A stretch of DNA of 64,000 nucleotides, taken from assembly GCF_007829875.1 (NCBI RefSeq), contig NZ_VIWV01000001.1, positions 1,922,001 through 1,986,000 of the forward strand. The letters run 5' to 3'. The notes beneath the pieces were generated by a model. The model saw nothing but the letters and a program-made list of their open reading frames with translations. It did no database searches and was not told the origin of the DNA. Of this stretch, positions 34,743-43,632 are shown piece after piece (the first letter of the stretch is position 1; every line of letters starts with the position of its first letter). This stretch comes from Streptomyces capillispiralis (lineage in GTDB: Bacteria; Actinomycetota; Actinomycetes; Streptomycetales; Streptomycetaceae). The position numbers and the translations under genes were made by a program.

Positions 34743-35446
34743 ACGGCGACGACCGCGTCGGGGTGAACTTCCGCGCCGTGCGCGCCCGCGGCCTGGCGGC
34801 GGACCGGATGTTCCGCTGCGGCGCCGTGACCACGTACACCGCGCGGGACGCGACGGCCCTGCGCGACCGGTACGGCATCCGCGCACTGGTCGACCTGCGC
34901 TCGCGGCGCGAGATCGACAAGTACGGCGCGCCCAAGGCGCTCCAGGACGCGGGCATCCGCTGGATCAACGCGCCCGTGACGGGCTACCCCAGCACCCCGA
35001 TCGACAAGCCGCGCCCCACCTCCGACGACGTGGTGGCGTACTACCACGGGATGCTCGCGGAGGCGCTGCCGGAGAGCTGGCCGGACCTGTTCGCCGCGCT
35101 GGCCTCGGTGGCGCACGAGCCCTTCCTGGTCTGCTGCCACTGCGGCAAGGACCGCACCGGCGTGGTGGTCGCCGCCGTGCTCGACACGGTGGGCAGCCCC
35201 GCCGCGGACATCGCCGAGGACTACGGCGCCAGCGCCGCCGACCTGGTGGCCCGGGTCGACCTGTTCGAGGACAAGTGGAGCAAGCGCGGCCACACCCGCG
35301 ACGACTACCTGACCCGGATGCGCGTGGTGCCCGCCACCATGGCGGACTTCCTCGCCGGGGTCCCCGGCGGTCTGGCCGGCTTCGTCGCCCGTCGAGTGGA
35401 CCCGGCCGATCTGGCCGCGGTGCGCGCCGCGCTGGCCGCGCCGTGA
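34739..35446 (+). CDS. Tyrosine-phosphatase-type phosphatase (NikL/PolJ type inferred)
   Basis: 235 residues, ATG 34739 in an ATGA overlap. The N-terminal FRCGAVTTYT and RALVDLRSRREID match the tyrosine phosphatase family of the LpxE/IphP kind (PF13350). The P-loop is CCHCGKDRTG, with the catalytic Cys six residues before Arg; the usual preceding His is Cys. NikL/PolJ-type enzymes remove phosphate from octosyl-type nucleotides, and the neighbours support the same function. An alternative is resistance by dephosphorylation. Confidence 0.82.
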   Translation: MNGDDRVGVNFRAVRARGLAADRMFRCGAVTTYTARDATALRDRYGIRALVDLRSRREIDKYGAPKALQDAGIRWINAPVTGYPSTPIDKPRPTSDDVVAYYHGMLAEALPESWPDLFAALASVAHEPFLVCCHCGKDRTGVVVAAVLDTVGSPAADIAEDYGASAADLVARVDLFEDKWSKRGHTRDDYLTRMRVVPATMADFLAGVPGGLAGFVARRVDPADLAAVRAALAAP

Positions 35447-36492
35447 CCGCCGCCCTGCTCACGGCCGTACGGGTGACCAGTCCGGTCCCCCGTGACCTCT
35501 GGCACGCGGCGCTCGCGGAGGACCCCGACGCACTCGCCACCCAGACCCCCGGCTGGCTGGACGCGATGTGCGCGGTGCGGCCCTACCGCGACGTCAGCCG
35601 GCTCTACGAGTGGCAGGACGGACGGCGCCTGGTTCTGCCGCTGGTGCGCTCCCGCCTGACCACCGCCGCCCGCGCCCAGGAGCTGGGCTGGCCGCTGGAC
35701 TGGGGCATCGGCGGACCCGTGGCCCCCGGCGGCCCCGTCACCCGCGCGGAGGCGGCCACCGTCTTCGCCGACCTCGCCCGCCGGCCCGGCGCCGCCGCCT
35801 ATCTGCGGCCCAGCCCGCTGACGGACGAGGTGTGGCGCGCGTCCGCCCCCGGCCACGTGCGCCGCTACCCGCGCATCACGCAGATCGCCGACCTGTCCGG
35901 CGGGTACGCCACGGTCTGGAGCGAGCGCTTCACCTCCAACACCCGCCGCAACGTGCGCAAGGCCGAGCGGGCCGGGATCGGCGTCGAGGTGGGCAACGAC
36001 CCGCGCCTCATACGCGAGTTCGACCGGCTCTACCGGATGTCGGTGGACCGCTGGGCCGCCCAGGAGGGCACGTCCCGGCCGCGCGCCCGCTGGCGGATGT
36101 GGCGCAAGGACCCGCGGCGCAAGTTCGCCGCCGTGGCCCGCCACCTCGGCGACGCCTGCCAGATCTGGCTGGCCCACCACCAGGGCCGGGCCGTCGCCGG
36201 GATCATCACCATGCGCCAGGGCGAGCACGCCAAGTACTGGCGCGGCGCGATGGACAAGACCCACGCGGCGGCCACCGGCGCCCCCACCCTGCTCCAGGCC
36301 CTGGCCATCGAGGCGGCCTGCGCGCAGGGCTGCCGCTACTACCACATGGGCGACAGCCGTCCCGACACCCCGGTCACCCGCTTCAAGCAGCGCATGGGCG
36401 GCCGGCTGCACCACACGGAGGGCTGGTGGATCGACCCGCGCCCGGACACGGCGCCCACCGGACCCGGCCGGCACGAGGAGGCCGCAGCATGA
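35443..36492 (+). CDS. FemAB/BioF2-like acyltransferase (GNAT fold)
   Basis: 349 residues, GTG 35443 in a GTGA overlap. Double-GNAT FemAB-like architecture: TPGWLDAMC and FTSNTRRNVRKAERAGIGVE, then YRMSVDRWAAQ, and in the C-terminal half WLAHHQGRAVAGIITM, KYWRGAMDKTHA and YYHMGDS...TRFKQRMGG, the conserved end of this family. Members transfer aminoacyl groups from aminoacyl-tRNA or acyl groups from CoA. In a nucleoside cluster it is a candidate for attaching an amino acid or acyl group to the amino sugar. The actual donor cannot be deduced. Confidence 0.75.
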   Translation: MTAALLTAVRVTSPVPRDLWHAALAEDPDALATQTPGWLDAMCAVRPYRDVSRLYEWQDGRRLVLPLVRSRLTTAARAQELGWPLDWGIGGPVAPGGPVTRAEAATVFADLARRPGAAAYLRPSPLTDEVWRASAPGHVRRYPRITQIADLSGGYATVWSERFTSNTRRNVRKAERAGIGVEVGNDPRLIREFDRLYRMSVDRWAAQEGTSRPRARWRMWRKDPRRKFAAVARHLGDACQIWLAHHQGRAVAGIITMRQGEHAKYWRGAMDKTHAAATGAPTLLQALAIEAACAQGCRYYHMGDSRPDTPVTRFKQRMGGRLHHTEGWWIDPRPDTAPTGPGRHEEAAA

Positions 36493-37649
36493 CCCTCACC
36501 GACATCGACCGGCACACCGACCGGCACCTCACCCTGCTCGACGCCGGCTGGCACCTGCCGGACGCCTGGCCGGGGCCGGTGCACGACCCCGAGGAGGGCA
36601 CCCCGGCCGAGCGCATCCGCGCCGTGGCCGCCTCCGGATTCGCCTCGCTGGCGATCCCGGAGGCGTTCGGCGGCGCGGGCGCCGACCTGGCGGGGACCGC
36701 CGCCGCGCAGCGCGCCCTGGCCCGGCGCGACCCGCACGCGGCGATCGCGCTCAACATGCACTCCCTGACCGTCGGCCTGATGACCGACTACTGGGAGCGC
36801 CACCGCGACACCACCTCCTGGCTCCTGGAGGGCATCGCGACGCAGAACGCCCTGGTGGCGTCCGCGTTCGCCGAGCCGGGCGGCAGCGCCAACTTCCTCA
36901 GCAGCGTCTCCACCGCCCGCCGGGAGGGCCGCGGCTACGTGGTCTCCGGCACCAAGTACCCCTGCTCGCTGGCCTCCACCGCGACCCTGGTGTGCCTGAG
37001 CGCCCGGGTCGCCGGCACCGACGACACCATCATCGCGCTGTGCCCGAGCGCCTCCCCCGGACTGCGGGTGGAGGGCGACTGGCCCTCCCTGGGCATGAAC
37101 GTCTCCGACACGGCGAAGCTGGTGCTCGACGAGGTCGAGATCGACGACCGGCTGGTCTTCCACCGCGCGCCCGCCGACTCGATCGACGACACCGTCATCG
37201 CCGGCATCGTGTGGTTCGCCGTACTGATCGGCGCCACCTACCACGGTGTGCTGACCTCTCTGCTGGACCTGGCCGTGAAGACGGTCACCACCAGCGACCG
37301 GCACGGCCCGCGCACCGTGCGGATCGGACAGGCGGCGCGGGACCTGCTCGCCCTGGGCGGCGCCTGCCGGCAACTGGCCCGCGACTGGACCGACGGCTCG
37401 CTCGGCGGCGAACCGGCGCTGGCCACCGCCATGGCGCTGCGCTCGTCGCTCAGCGACACCCGGGACCGGGTGGTGTCCACGCTGACCCCCGTGATCGGCA
37501 GCCGGATGTACACCCGCGGACAGCACGCCGCGGCGCTGCACCTGGACTCGCTCGCCGCCCACCACCACCCGCCGAGCCTGCTGGCCTGCGACGAGGCGGT
37601 CGGCGCCTACTGCACCGGCCGGCCACTCGGCTTCGACCCCTCCAGCTGA
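36489..37649 (+). CDS. Acyl-CoA dehydrogenase-family flavoprotein
   Basis: 386 residues, ATG 36489 in an ATGA overlap. ACAD fold: ASGFASLAIPEAFGGAGADL, ASAFAEPGGSANF (FAD/substrate loop), VSGTKYPCSLAS, and a four-helix C-terminal domain with GIVWFAVLIGATYHGVL. Family members desaturate acyl-CoAs or, in natural-product clusters, oxidise amines or hydroxylate with flavin. A CoA substrate is not implied. It is probably a tailoring oxidation on the nucleoside or its side chain. Confidence 0.78.
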   Translation: MTLTDIDRHTDRHLTLLDAGWHLPDAWPGPVHDPEEGTPAERIRAVAASGFASLAIPEAFGGAGADLAGTAAAQRALARRDPHAAIALNMHSLTVGLMTDYWERHRDTTSWLLEGIATQNALVASAFAEPGGSANFLSSVSTARREGRGYVVSGTKYPCSLASTATLVCLSARVAGTDDTIIALCPSASPGLRVEGDWPSLGMNVSDTAKLVLDEVEIDDRLVFHRAPADSIDDTVIAGIVWFAVLIGATYHGVLTSLLDLAVKTVTTSDRHGPRTVRIGQAARDLLALGGACRQLARDWTDGSLGGEPALATAMALRSSLSDTRDRVVSTLTPVIGSRMYTRGQHAAALHLDSLAAHHHPPSLLACDEAVGAYCTGRPLGFDPSS

Positions 37650-37672
37650 CGTACCACCGAAGGAGAAACACC

Positions 37673-38113
37673 GTGCCCACCGTTGAAGTCAAGCTGAGCA
37701 TCGCCGCGCCGGCCGAGGAAACCTGGCAGGCCGTCAGCCGCATCGAGGACTACGCCGACTACATGGACAGCGTGAACTCGGTCCGTGTGACCGAGTCCTC
37801 CGGTACGCGGCGCGTCAGCGAGTGGTCGGTGCTGCTCAAGGGCTCGACGCTGGAGTGGGTCGAGGAGGACGAGATCGACGACGCCGACCGCACCATGACG
37901 TTCCGGCAGCTCACCGGCGACCTCGACCACTTCGGCGGCTACTGGAGGGTCGACCCGGACGGCGACCACGGTTCGGTGACCACGTTCTTCGTGGAGTTCG
38001 AGATCGGCATCCCGCTGCTGGCCGACATGCTCAACCCGGTGGCCGCCAAGGCCCTGCGGGACAACGCCCAGCAGATGCTCACCTCCATCGAGCAGCGGGT
38101 CGTGGCGCCGTGA
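37673..38113 (+). CDS. SRPBCC (START-like) domain protein
   Basis: 146 residues, GTG 37673 with AAGGAGA seven bases upstream, one of the best ribosome sites of the operon. It has the typical polyketide-cyclase/START pattern: VEVKLSIAAPAEETWQAVSRIEDYADYM at the N-terminus, a central beta sheet, and a long C-terminal helix (LRDNAQQMLTSIEQRV). These proteins bind hydrophobic or aromatic ligands and some catalyse cyclisation or hydrolysis. Its partner is unknown; it directly precedes and overlaps the epimerase-like gene. Confidence 0.72.
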   Translation: MPTVEVKLSIAAPAEETWQAVSRIEDYADYMDSVNSVRVTESSGTRRVSEWSVLLKGSTLEWVEEDEIDDADRTMTFRQLTGDLDHFGGYWRVDPDGDHGSVTTFFVEFEIGIPLLADMLNPVAAKALRDNAQQMLTSIEQRVVAP

Positions 38114-39117
38114 GCCCGCGGATCCTGGTCGCCGGCGCGACGGGGGCGGTCGGCGGCGAGCTGATCCGCCACCTGCGCGCCCGCGGCGCCGACGTGACCG
38201 GGGTGAGCAGCCGCGGCGCCCCCGGCCAGCACGCCTGGCGGATCGGCTCCGAACCGCCGCCCCGGGAACTGCGGGACACCTCCTGGGACGTCATCGTCAA
38301 CAGCGCCGCGGACACCCGCTGGAACCTGCCCGCCGACCAGGCCCAGGCCGCCAACGTGGGCCCGACGAACGCCCTGCTCGACCTGGCGGACGAGCACACC
38401 CACTTCCTCCAGCTGTCCACCACCTTCGCCGCGGGCCTGCGCGGTGACGGCGCGTCCGACGGACCCGCCGACTACCGCAACACCTACGAGTGGTCCAAGG
38501 CGTGGGCGGAACGGACGGCGTCGGCCCGCCACGCCCGCACCGACGTCGTCCGCTTCCCCATGGTCATGGGCCGCCGCACGGACGGTGCGATCGACCGGTT
38601 CAGCGGACTCTTCTGGATCGTCTCCGGCCTGTGCTCCGGGGTGATCCCGGCGGTCGTCGGGGTCAAGGACGCCTACGTGGAGATCGTCGCGGTCGACGAC
38701 CTCGCCGCGTGGATCACCGACACCGTGTACGCCGGGCCGCCCGAGGCGCCCCGCACCTCGGTGCTCGGCCGGGGCGCCGACGCCCCCCGGGTCGGCGAGA
38801 TGTTCGACCTGACGGTGGAGGGCCTGAACTCCTGGCGCGTCCCGCGGGGCGCCTCGGCGCTGTCCACGCCGCCGTTCGTCACCCCCGAGGCGTGGAACCG
38901 CTTCCACCTGCCCTTCGCCCGGGAGACCCTCAGCCGCGTCCAGCTGCGCCGGGTGGAGATGTACGCGGCCTACCAGGTCTACCTCGCGATCGAGGACCCC
39001 ATCGGGTGCACGCACGTGATGCCCGACCCGGCCGACTCCATCCGGTCCTCGCAGGTGTACTGGGCCGAGAACAACGCGCGGGCCGCGTCCGCCGAGCCGA
39101 AGGCGTGGACCGGATGA
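38110..39117 (+). CDS. Extended-SDR/NAD-dependent epimerase-like protein
   Basis: 335 residues, GTG 38110 in a GTGA overlap. Rossmann motif LVAGATGAVGGELI near the N-terminus, NSAADTRWNLP (the NAD-binding region typical of NAD-epimerase/fatty-acyl-reductase-like proteins), QLSTTFAAG with the Ser/Thr, and YEWSKAWAE with the YxxxK pair. Substrate-domain residues after 180 are not recognised. Likely a reductase, epimerase or dehydrogenase on a sugar or acyl intermediate. It overlaps the ATP-grasp gene by four bases. Confidence 0.78.
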   Translation: MSPRILVAGATGAVGGELIRHLRARGADVTGVSSRGAPGQHAWRIGSEPPPRELRDTSWDVIVNSAADTRWNLPADQAQAANVGPTNALLDLADEHTHFLQLSTTFAAGLRGDGASDGPADYRNTYEWSKAWAERTASARHARTDVVRFPMVMGRRTDGAIDRFSGLFWIVSGLCSGVIPAVVGVKDAYVEIVAVDDLAAWITDTVYAGPPEAPRTSVLGRGADAPRVGEMFDLTVEGLNSWRVPRGASALSTPPFVTPEAWNRFHLPFARETLSRVQLRRVEMYAAYQVYLAIEDPIGCTHVMPDPADSIRSSQVYWAENNARAASAEPKAWTG

Positions 39118-40565
39118 GCCCCGCAGCGGTCCACGACACCGCGCCGGACGCCGCCACCCCCTTCGCCGCCCAGGTCGCGCGGGCGGTCGCGGGCCGGCGC
39201 TGCGTCCTGGCCGGCATGTCCCCCGCCCGCCTGGTCCCGCGCGTCACCCAGCTGCTGGAGCTGGGCGCGGCCGGCGTGTTCGCCCTGTCGGCCCGCCCGG
39301 ACTCGGCACCCGCCGACGGCCGCCCCGCCTCCGCGCGGCTGGTGTGGTGGGACGCCGGTCTGGCCTCCGGCGACCAGGACACCCTGGCCGCGGAGTTCAC
39401 CCGGCTGCTGTCCCGGCCCACGCCCGAGCTGGCCGCACGCCTGGACGCCTTCGACCCGGACCGCTCCGCCCTGGTCCTGGACACCCTGGACACGGACGGC
39501 GCCGAACTGCTGCACCGCCGCCGCTACGGCCACCGGCGCCCGCGCTGGACGGTCGCGGAGGACAAGGTGCGGGTGCACGAGGTCTGGGAACGGGCCGGTA
39601 TCGCCGCGGCCCCGGAGACGGTCGTGCCGTGCGAGCCCGGCGCGCTCACCGAGGCGGTACGCGGGCTCGGTACCGCCGGAGGGACCGTGTGGGCCGCCGA
39701 CGCCCGCGACGGCATCCACACCGGGGCCCGCGGCACCCGCCACCACCCGCCGGGGGCCGACACCTCCGCGCTCGCCGCCGAGTTCGCCGGGCGCGCCGAC
39801 CGCGTGCGGGTGATGCCGTTCCTCGACGGGCTGCCGTGCAGCATCCACGGGCTGGTCGTCCCCGGCACCGACGCCGTACCCGTCTTCCGCCCGCTGGAGC
39901 TGCTGACCCTGCGCCGCCCCGACGGCGCCTTCGTCTTCGCCGGCACCTCCACGTACTGGGACTGCCCGGCGCCCCGCGGCGCCGAGCTGCGCGCCACCGC
40001 ACGCGCCGTCGGCCGCGCCCTGCGCGAGCTGTACGGCTACCGCGGCGCCTTCACCCTGGACGGCGTCCTGACCGCGGACGGGTTCCTGCCCACCGAGGTC
40101 AACGCCCGCCTCGGCAGCGGTCTCAACATCGACAGCACCCGGCCCGAGCTGGCCTTCGACCTGCTGTGCCGGGTCCTGCGCGAGGGCGGGACGGTGGACG
40201 TGGCCCCCGCCCTGCTGGAGAGCACCGTCCTCGACGCGCTGGACCGGGTCCGGCACAGCGAGGCCAAGATCCGGCTGGACGCCCCGGCCGAGCCCGGCCT
40301 GCGGCTCGCCCTGCGCCTCGGCCCCGACGGCACGCTGCGGCCCGCCGGACGTCACGACCGCCCCGACGCCACCCTGCGCACCGAGCGGTCCGCCGTGGGC
40401 GACCGGGTGCGCTTCCAGCCGCGCACCGACGCCTTCCGCGGCCACGCCCTGGGCGGCGCCCTCGCCGCGGCCTGCGCCCTGGGCGTGCGCGAACTCGGCC
40501 TGAGCATCGCGCCGCTGACCGCCTGCGTCCCACCCACCGTCCCCGGATCAGGAGCCACCGCATGA
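39114..40565 (+). CDS. ATP-grasp ligase
   Basis: 483 residues, ATG 39114 in an ATGA overlap. ATP-grasp features: RPRWTVAEDKVRVHEVWERAGIA (lid/Lys region), VMPFLDGLPCSIHG, and GYRGAFTLDGVLTADGFLPTEVNARLGSG, in which the E-x-N-x-R metal ligands of the active site appear. The first 120 residues are a separate Rossmann-like pre-ATP-grasp domain. ATP-grasp enzymes make amide bonds via acyl phosphates, so this is the most likely enzyme to couple an amino acid to the nucleoside. Confidence 0.8.
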   Translation: MSPAAVHDTAPDAATPFAAQVARAVAGRRCVLAGMSPARLVPRVTQLLELGAAGVFALSARPDSAPADGRPASARLVWWDAGLASGDQDTLAAEFTRLLSRPTPELAARLDAFDPDRSALVLDTLDTDGAELLHRRRYGHRRPRWTVAEDKVRVHEVWERAGIAAAPETVVPCEPGALTEAVRGLGTAGGTVWAADARDGIHTGARGTRHHPPGADTSALAAEFAGRADRVRVMPFLDGLPCSIHGLVVPGTDAVPVFRPLELLTLRRPDGAFVFAGTSTYWDCPAPRGAELRATARAVGRALRELYGYRGAFTLDGVLTADGFLPTEVNARLGSGLNIDSTRPELAFDLLCRVLREGGTVDVAPALLESTVLDALDRVRHSEAKIRLDAPAEPGLRLALRLGPDGTLRPAGRHDRPDATLRTERSAVGDRVRFQPRTDAFRGHALGGALAAACALGVRELGLSIAPLTACVPPTVPGSGATA

Positions 40566-41731
40566 CCGTCACCGACCCCTCGACCACCACCGGCCTGCGG
40601 CACCGTTTCCCGGGGCTGCGCGGCGACTGGGCCCGGCTGGACGGGCCCGGGGGCACCCAGATCGTCGACACCGCCGTGGAGGCGATGACCCGCTATCTGA
40701 CCAGCGGCGACAACGCCAACACCGAGGGCATGTTCGCAGCGGCCGACGCCACCGACGAGGTCGTGGCGCGCGGGCGGGCCGCGATGGGCGAGCTGTTCGG
40801 CACCGACCCGCGCGGCGTCGTCTTCGGCCCCAACACCACCTCGCTGGTCATCGACCTGGCGCAGACCGTGGCCGCCGGCCTCGGCCCCGGCGACGAGATC
40901 GTGTGCACGCGCCTGGACCACGACGCCAACGTGGCCCCCTGGCTGCGGATCGCCGCCCGCACCGGCGCCACGGTCCGCCTCGCCGACGTGGACACCGACA
41001 CCGGCCGGCTGCCCACCGAGAACGTCACCCGCCTGCTGAGCGACCGCACCCGCTGGGTGGCCGTCACGGGCGCCTCCAACGCCCTGGGCAGCATCCCCGA
41101 CGTGGCGGCCGTCGCCGGCGCCGCGCACGCCGCCGGGGCCAGGGTCCTCGTCGACGCCGTGCACCTGACCCCGCACCGCCCGGTGGACCGCACGGCCCTC
41201 GGCGCCGACGTGCTGGTCAGCTCCGCGTACAAGTGGTACGGCCCGCACCTGGGCGTGCTGTGCGCCGACCCCGACCTGCTCGACGCGCTCGACCCGGACC
41301 GGGTGCGGCCCGCTCCCCAGGTGGCCCCCGACCGCTGGCAGACCGGCACCCCGTCCTTCGAGGCGATCGCCGCCGCCACCGAGGCCGCCCGCTTCGTCCT
41401 CGACCACGCCCGCGCCGTCGACGAGACGGCCGTGTTCGCCCCGCTCCTCGACGGCCTGCTGGCCATGCCCCACGTACGCGTGCACGGCCCGCACGACCAC
41501 ACCGACCGCACTCCCACGGTGGCCTTCACCGTCGCCGGCCACCGCGCCGACGACGTCGCCCGGCACCTCGCCCGGCAGAGGATCGCCACCTGGAGCGGCA
41601 TCTTCTACGCCCACGAGGTCATGCACGCCCTGGGCCTGCACGAGGACGGCGCCGTCCGCGCCGGCCTGTCCTGCTACACCAGCACCGAGGACGTCGACCG
41701 CCTGCTGCGCGCCGTGGACGCACTCGCCTGA
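40562..41731 (+). CDS. Class V aminotransferase / cysteine-desulfurase-like PLP enzyme
   Basis: 389 residues, ATG 40562 in an ATGA overlap. SufS/NifS-like fold: FGPNTTSLVIDLA, HDANVAPW, TGASNALGSIPDVAA, LVDAVHLTPH (PLP Asp and His) and SSAYKWYGPHLG with the Schiff-base Lys. The catalytic cysteine loop of true desulfurases is not evident (the C-terminal segment is SGIFYAHEVMHALG). Members in natural-product clusters act as C-S or C-N lyases, epimerases or transaminases. It is coupled to the ATP-grasp gene, suggesting action on the amino-acid portion. Confidence 0.8.
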   Translation: MTVTDPSTTTGLRHRFPGLRGDWARLDGPGGTQIVDTAVEAMTRYLTSGDNANTEGMFAAADATDEVVARGRAAMGELFGTDPRGVVFGPNTTSLVIDLAQTVAAGLGPGDEIVCTRLDHDANVAPWLRIAARTGATVRLADVDTDTGRLPTENVTRLLSDRTRWVAVTGASNALGSIPDVAAVAGAAHAAGARVLVDAVHLTPHRPVDRTALGADVLVSSAYKWYGPHLGVLCADPDLLDALDPDRVRPAPQVAPDRWQTGTPSFEAIAAATEAARFVLDHARAVDETAVFAPLLDGLLAMPHVRVHGPHDHTDRTPTVAFTVAGHRADDVARHLARQRIATWSGIFYAHEVMHALGLHEDGAVRAGLSCYTSTEDVDRLLRAVDALA

Positions 41732-41742
41732 AGGGAACTCCC

Positions 41743-42759
41743 ATGCTCACCAGGATCGACCTCTCCGCCGAGGACCGGGATGCCGTGGCCGCCCTGTGCG
41801 CCGAGGCCGCCGGGGAACATCCGGCCGCCGACGACCCCGCCTTCCTGCGCGAGGCCCCGCTGTTCGCCCACCGCCTGCCCCGCGCGGTCCGCGCGGCGCT
41901 CGCGGGACTGCACGCGGACGACGGCCCGTCGGCCCTGGTCATCGGCGGGCTCGACGTCCCCGACGAGGCCATCGGGCCCACCCCTGCCAGCTGGCGCGAG
42001 GGCCGTCCCGTACCGCCGGCCGTGCACCGTCTGGAGAACGCCCTCGTCCTGTACAGCTCCCTGCTGGGCGACGTGTTCGGCTGGGCCACCCAGCAGGACG
42101 GCCGCCTCGTCCACGACGTGGTGCCCACCCGCGGCCACGAGGACGAGCAGCTCGGCTCGGGCAGCACCGCCCCGCTGATGTGGCACACCGAGGAGGCGTT
42201 CCACCCCTGCCGGGCCGACTACGTGGTCCTCATGTGCCTGCGCAACCCCGACGGCGTGGCCACGACCGTCGGCGGCCTCGACCCCTCGGTGCTCACCGAG
42301 GAGGAGCGCCGCTGCGCCTTCGAGCCCCGTTTCCGCATCCGCCCGGACAAGTCGCACCTGGAGGCGTACAACGCGGAGAACGCCGACCGCCACCGCGAGG
42401 GCTTCGACCGCACCGAGCGGATGAACGAGGAGCCCGACGCGGTGCCGGTCCTCTTCGGCGCCCCGCACGACCCCTTCCTCCAGATCGACCCGGCGTACAT
42501 GGACACCGCCCCCGGCGACGAGCCCGCCCGGCGCACCCTGGACCGCATCGGCGAGGCCATCGAGGGCGGGCTGACCGACGTGCCGCTGCGCCCCGGCGAC
42601 GTGGTCTTCATCGACAACTTCCGCCTGGTGCACGGCCGTCAGCCGTTCAAGGCCCGCTACGACGGCACCGACCGCTGGCTCAAGCGCGTCAACGTCACCC
42701 GGGACCTGCGCAAGTCCAGCGCCATGCGGCTCCCCGACGCCGTGCGCGTCGTCGCCTGA
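41743..42759 (+). CDS. Clavaminate-synthase-like 2OG-Fe(II) oxygenase (VioC-like amino-acid hydroxylase)
   Basis: 338 residues. Iron ligands: His and Glu in LMWHTEEAFHPCRADYV (HxE type, as in arginine/enduracididine hydroxylases), and the distal His in LVHGRQPF followed by the 2OG-binding Arg (ARYDGTDRWLKRV). Length and signature match the VioC/OrfP/MppO group that hydroxylates arginine-type amino acids. A guanidino or basic amino-acid substrate is therefore suggested, perhaps the side chain later joined to the nucleoside. An 11-nt gap separates it from the preceding gene, with AAGGGA as ribosome site. Confidence 0.82.
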   Translation: MLTRIDLSAEDRDAVAALCAEAAGEHPAADDPAFLREAPLFAHRLPRAVRAALAGLHADDGPSALVIGGLDVPDEAIGPTPASWREGRPVPPAVHRLENALVLYSSLLGDVFGWATQQDGRLVHDVVPTRGHEDEQLGSGSTAPLMWHTEEAFHPCRADYVVLMCLRNPDGVATTVGGLDPSVLTEEERRCAFEPRFRIRPDKSHLEAYNAENADRHREGFDRTERMNEEPDAVPVLFGAPHDPFLQIDPAYMDTAPGDEPARRTLDRIGEAIEGGLTDVPLRPGDVVFIDNFRLVHGRQPFKARYDGTDRWLKRVNVTRDLRKSSAMRLPDAVRVVA

Positions 42760-42777
42760 GCCCGCGAGAGGTCTTCC

Positions 42778-43632
42778 GTGAACTGGTCGACACTCGGCCT
42801 GACCGTCCTGGTCTTCGCCGTCCTGGTCTGCCTGGAGCTGCTGGCGCACAAGTTCCTGCCGTCCGACGAGGACACCGGCTACGACCTGCGCGACACCGCC
42901 AGCAGCCTGGGTCTGGCCATGGGCAACCAGGTGGTCAACTTCTTCTGGCAGGGCACCAACGTCGCCATCATCGCCGCCCTCTACGCGATCAGCCCGCTGC
43001 GCGTGGACGCGAGCGACTGGCGGATGTGGGTCCTGCTGTTCGTCCTGGACGACCTGTGCTACTACGCCTTCCACCGGTCCCACCACCGCGTCCGGGTGCT
43101 GTGGGCGGTGCACAGCGTCCACCACTCCAGCGAGCGCTTCAACTTCACCGTGGCGGTGCGCAACTCCTGGGCGCCGATGACCTCCATCCCCTTCTTCGCC
43201 GCCGAGCCGCTGCTGGGCTTCCCGCCGTACATGCTGCTCGTCGTGCAGGCCGTGGGCCTCGTCTACCAGCTCGTGCTGCACACCGAGAAGGTGGGCAAGC
43301 TGTGGGCCCCCATCGAGTGGGTCTTCTGCACCCCGTCGCACCACCGTGTGCACCACGCCAGCCACTACCCCTACCTGGACCGGAACTACGGCGGCGTCTT
43401 CATCGTCTGGGACCGGATGTTCGGCTCCTTCGAGCCGGAGGGGGGCCGCATCGCCTACGGCATGACCACCAACGTCAAGTCGTACAACCCGCTGCGCGTC
43501 GTCACCTTCGAGTGGCTGCGCCTGGGCCGTGACCTGCGCGGCGCCCGCTCGCCGCGCGAGGCGGGCGGCTATCTCTTCCGCGGCCCCGGGTGGCAGCCGC
43601 GGCGCGAGGAACAACCGGAAGGACAGCCATGA
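42778..43632 (+). CDS. Sterol desaturase/fatty acid hydroxylase-family membrane protein
   Basis: 284 residues, GTG 42778 with GAGAGG upstream. Hydrophobic segments at residues 5-25, 45-68 and 150-170 and the diiron His-box set HRSHHR, HSVHHSSERF, HTEKVG and HHRVHH mark the family of membrane-bound diiron hydroxylases/desaturases (PF04116). It is an unusual partner in a nucleoside cluster; it may hydroxylate a lipophilic side chain or act independently. The stop overlaps the aldehyde dehydrogenase start (ATGA). Confidence 0.82.
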   Translation: MNWSTLGLTVLVFAVLVCLELLAHKFLPSDEDTGYDLRDTASSLGLAMGNQVVNFFWQGTNVAIIAALYAISPLRVDASDWRMWVLLFVLDDLCYYAFHRSHHRVRVLWAVHSVHHSSERFNFTVAVRNSWAPMTSIPFFAAEPLLGFPPYMLLVVQAVGLVYQLVLHTEKVGKLWAPIEWVFCTPSHHRVHHASHYPYLDRNYGGVFIVWDRMFGSFEPEGGRIAYGMTTNVKSYNPLRVVTFEWLRLGRDLRGARSPREAGGYLFRGPGWQPRREEQPEGQP

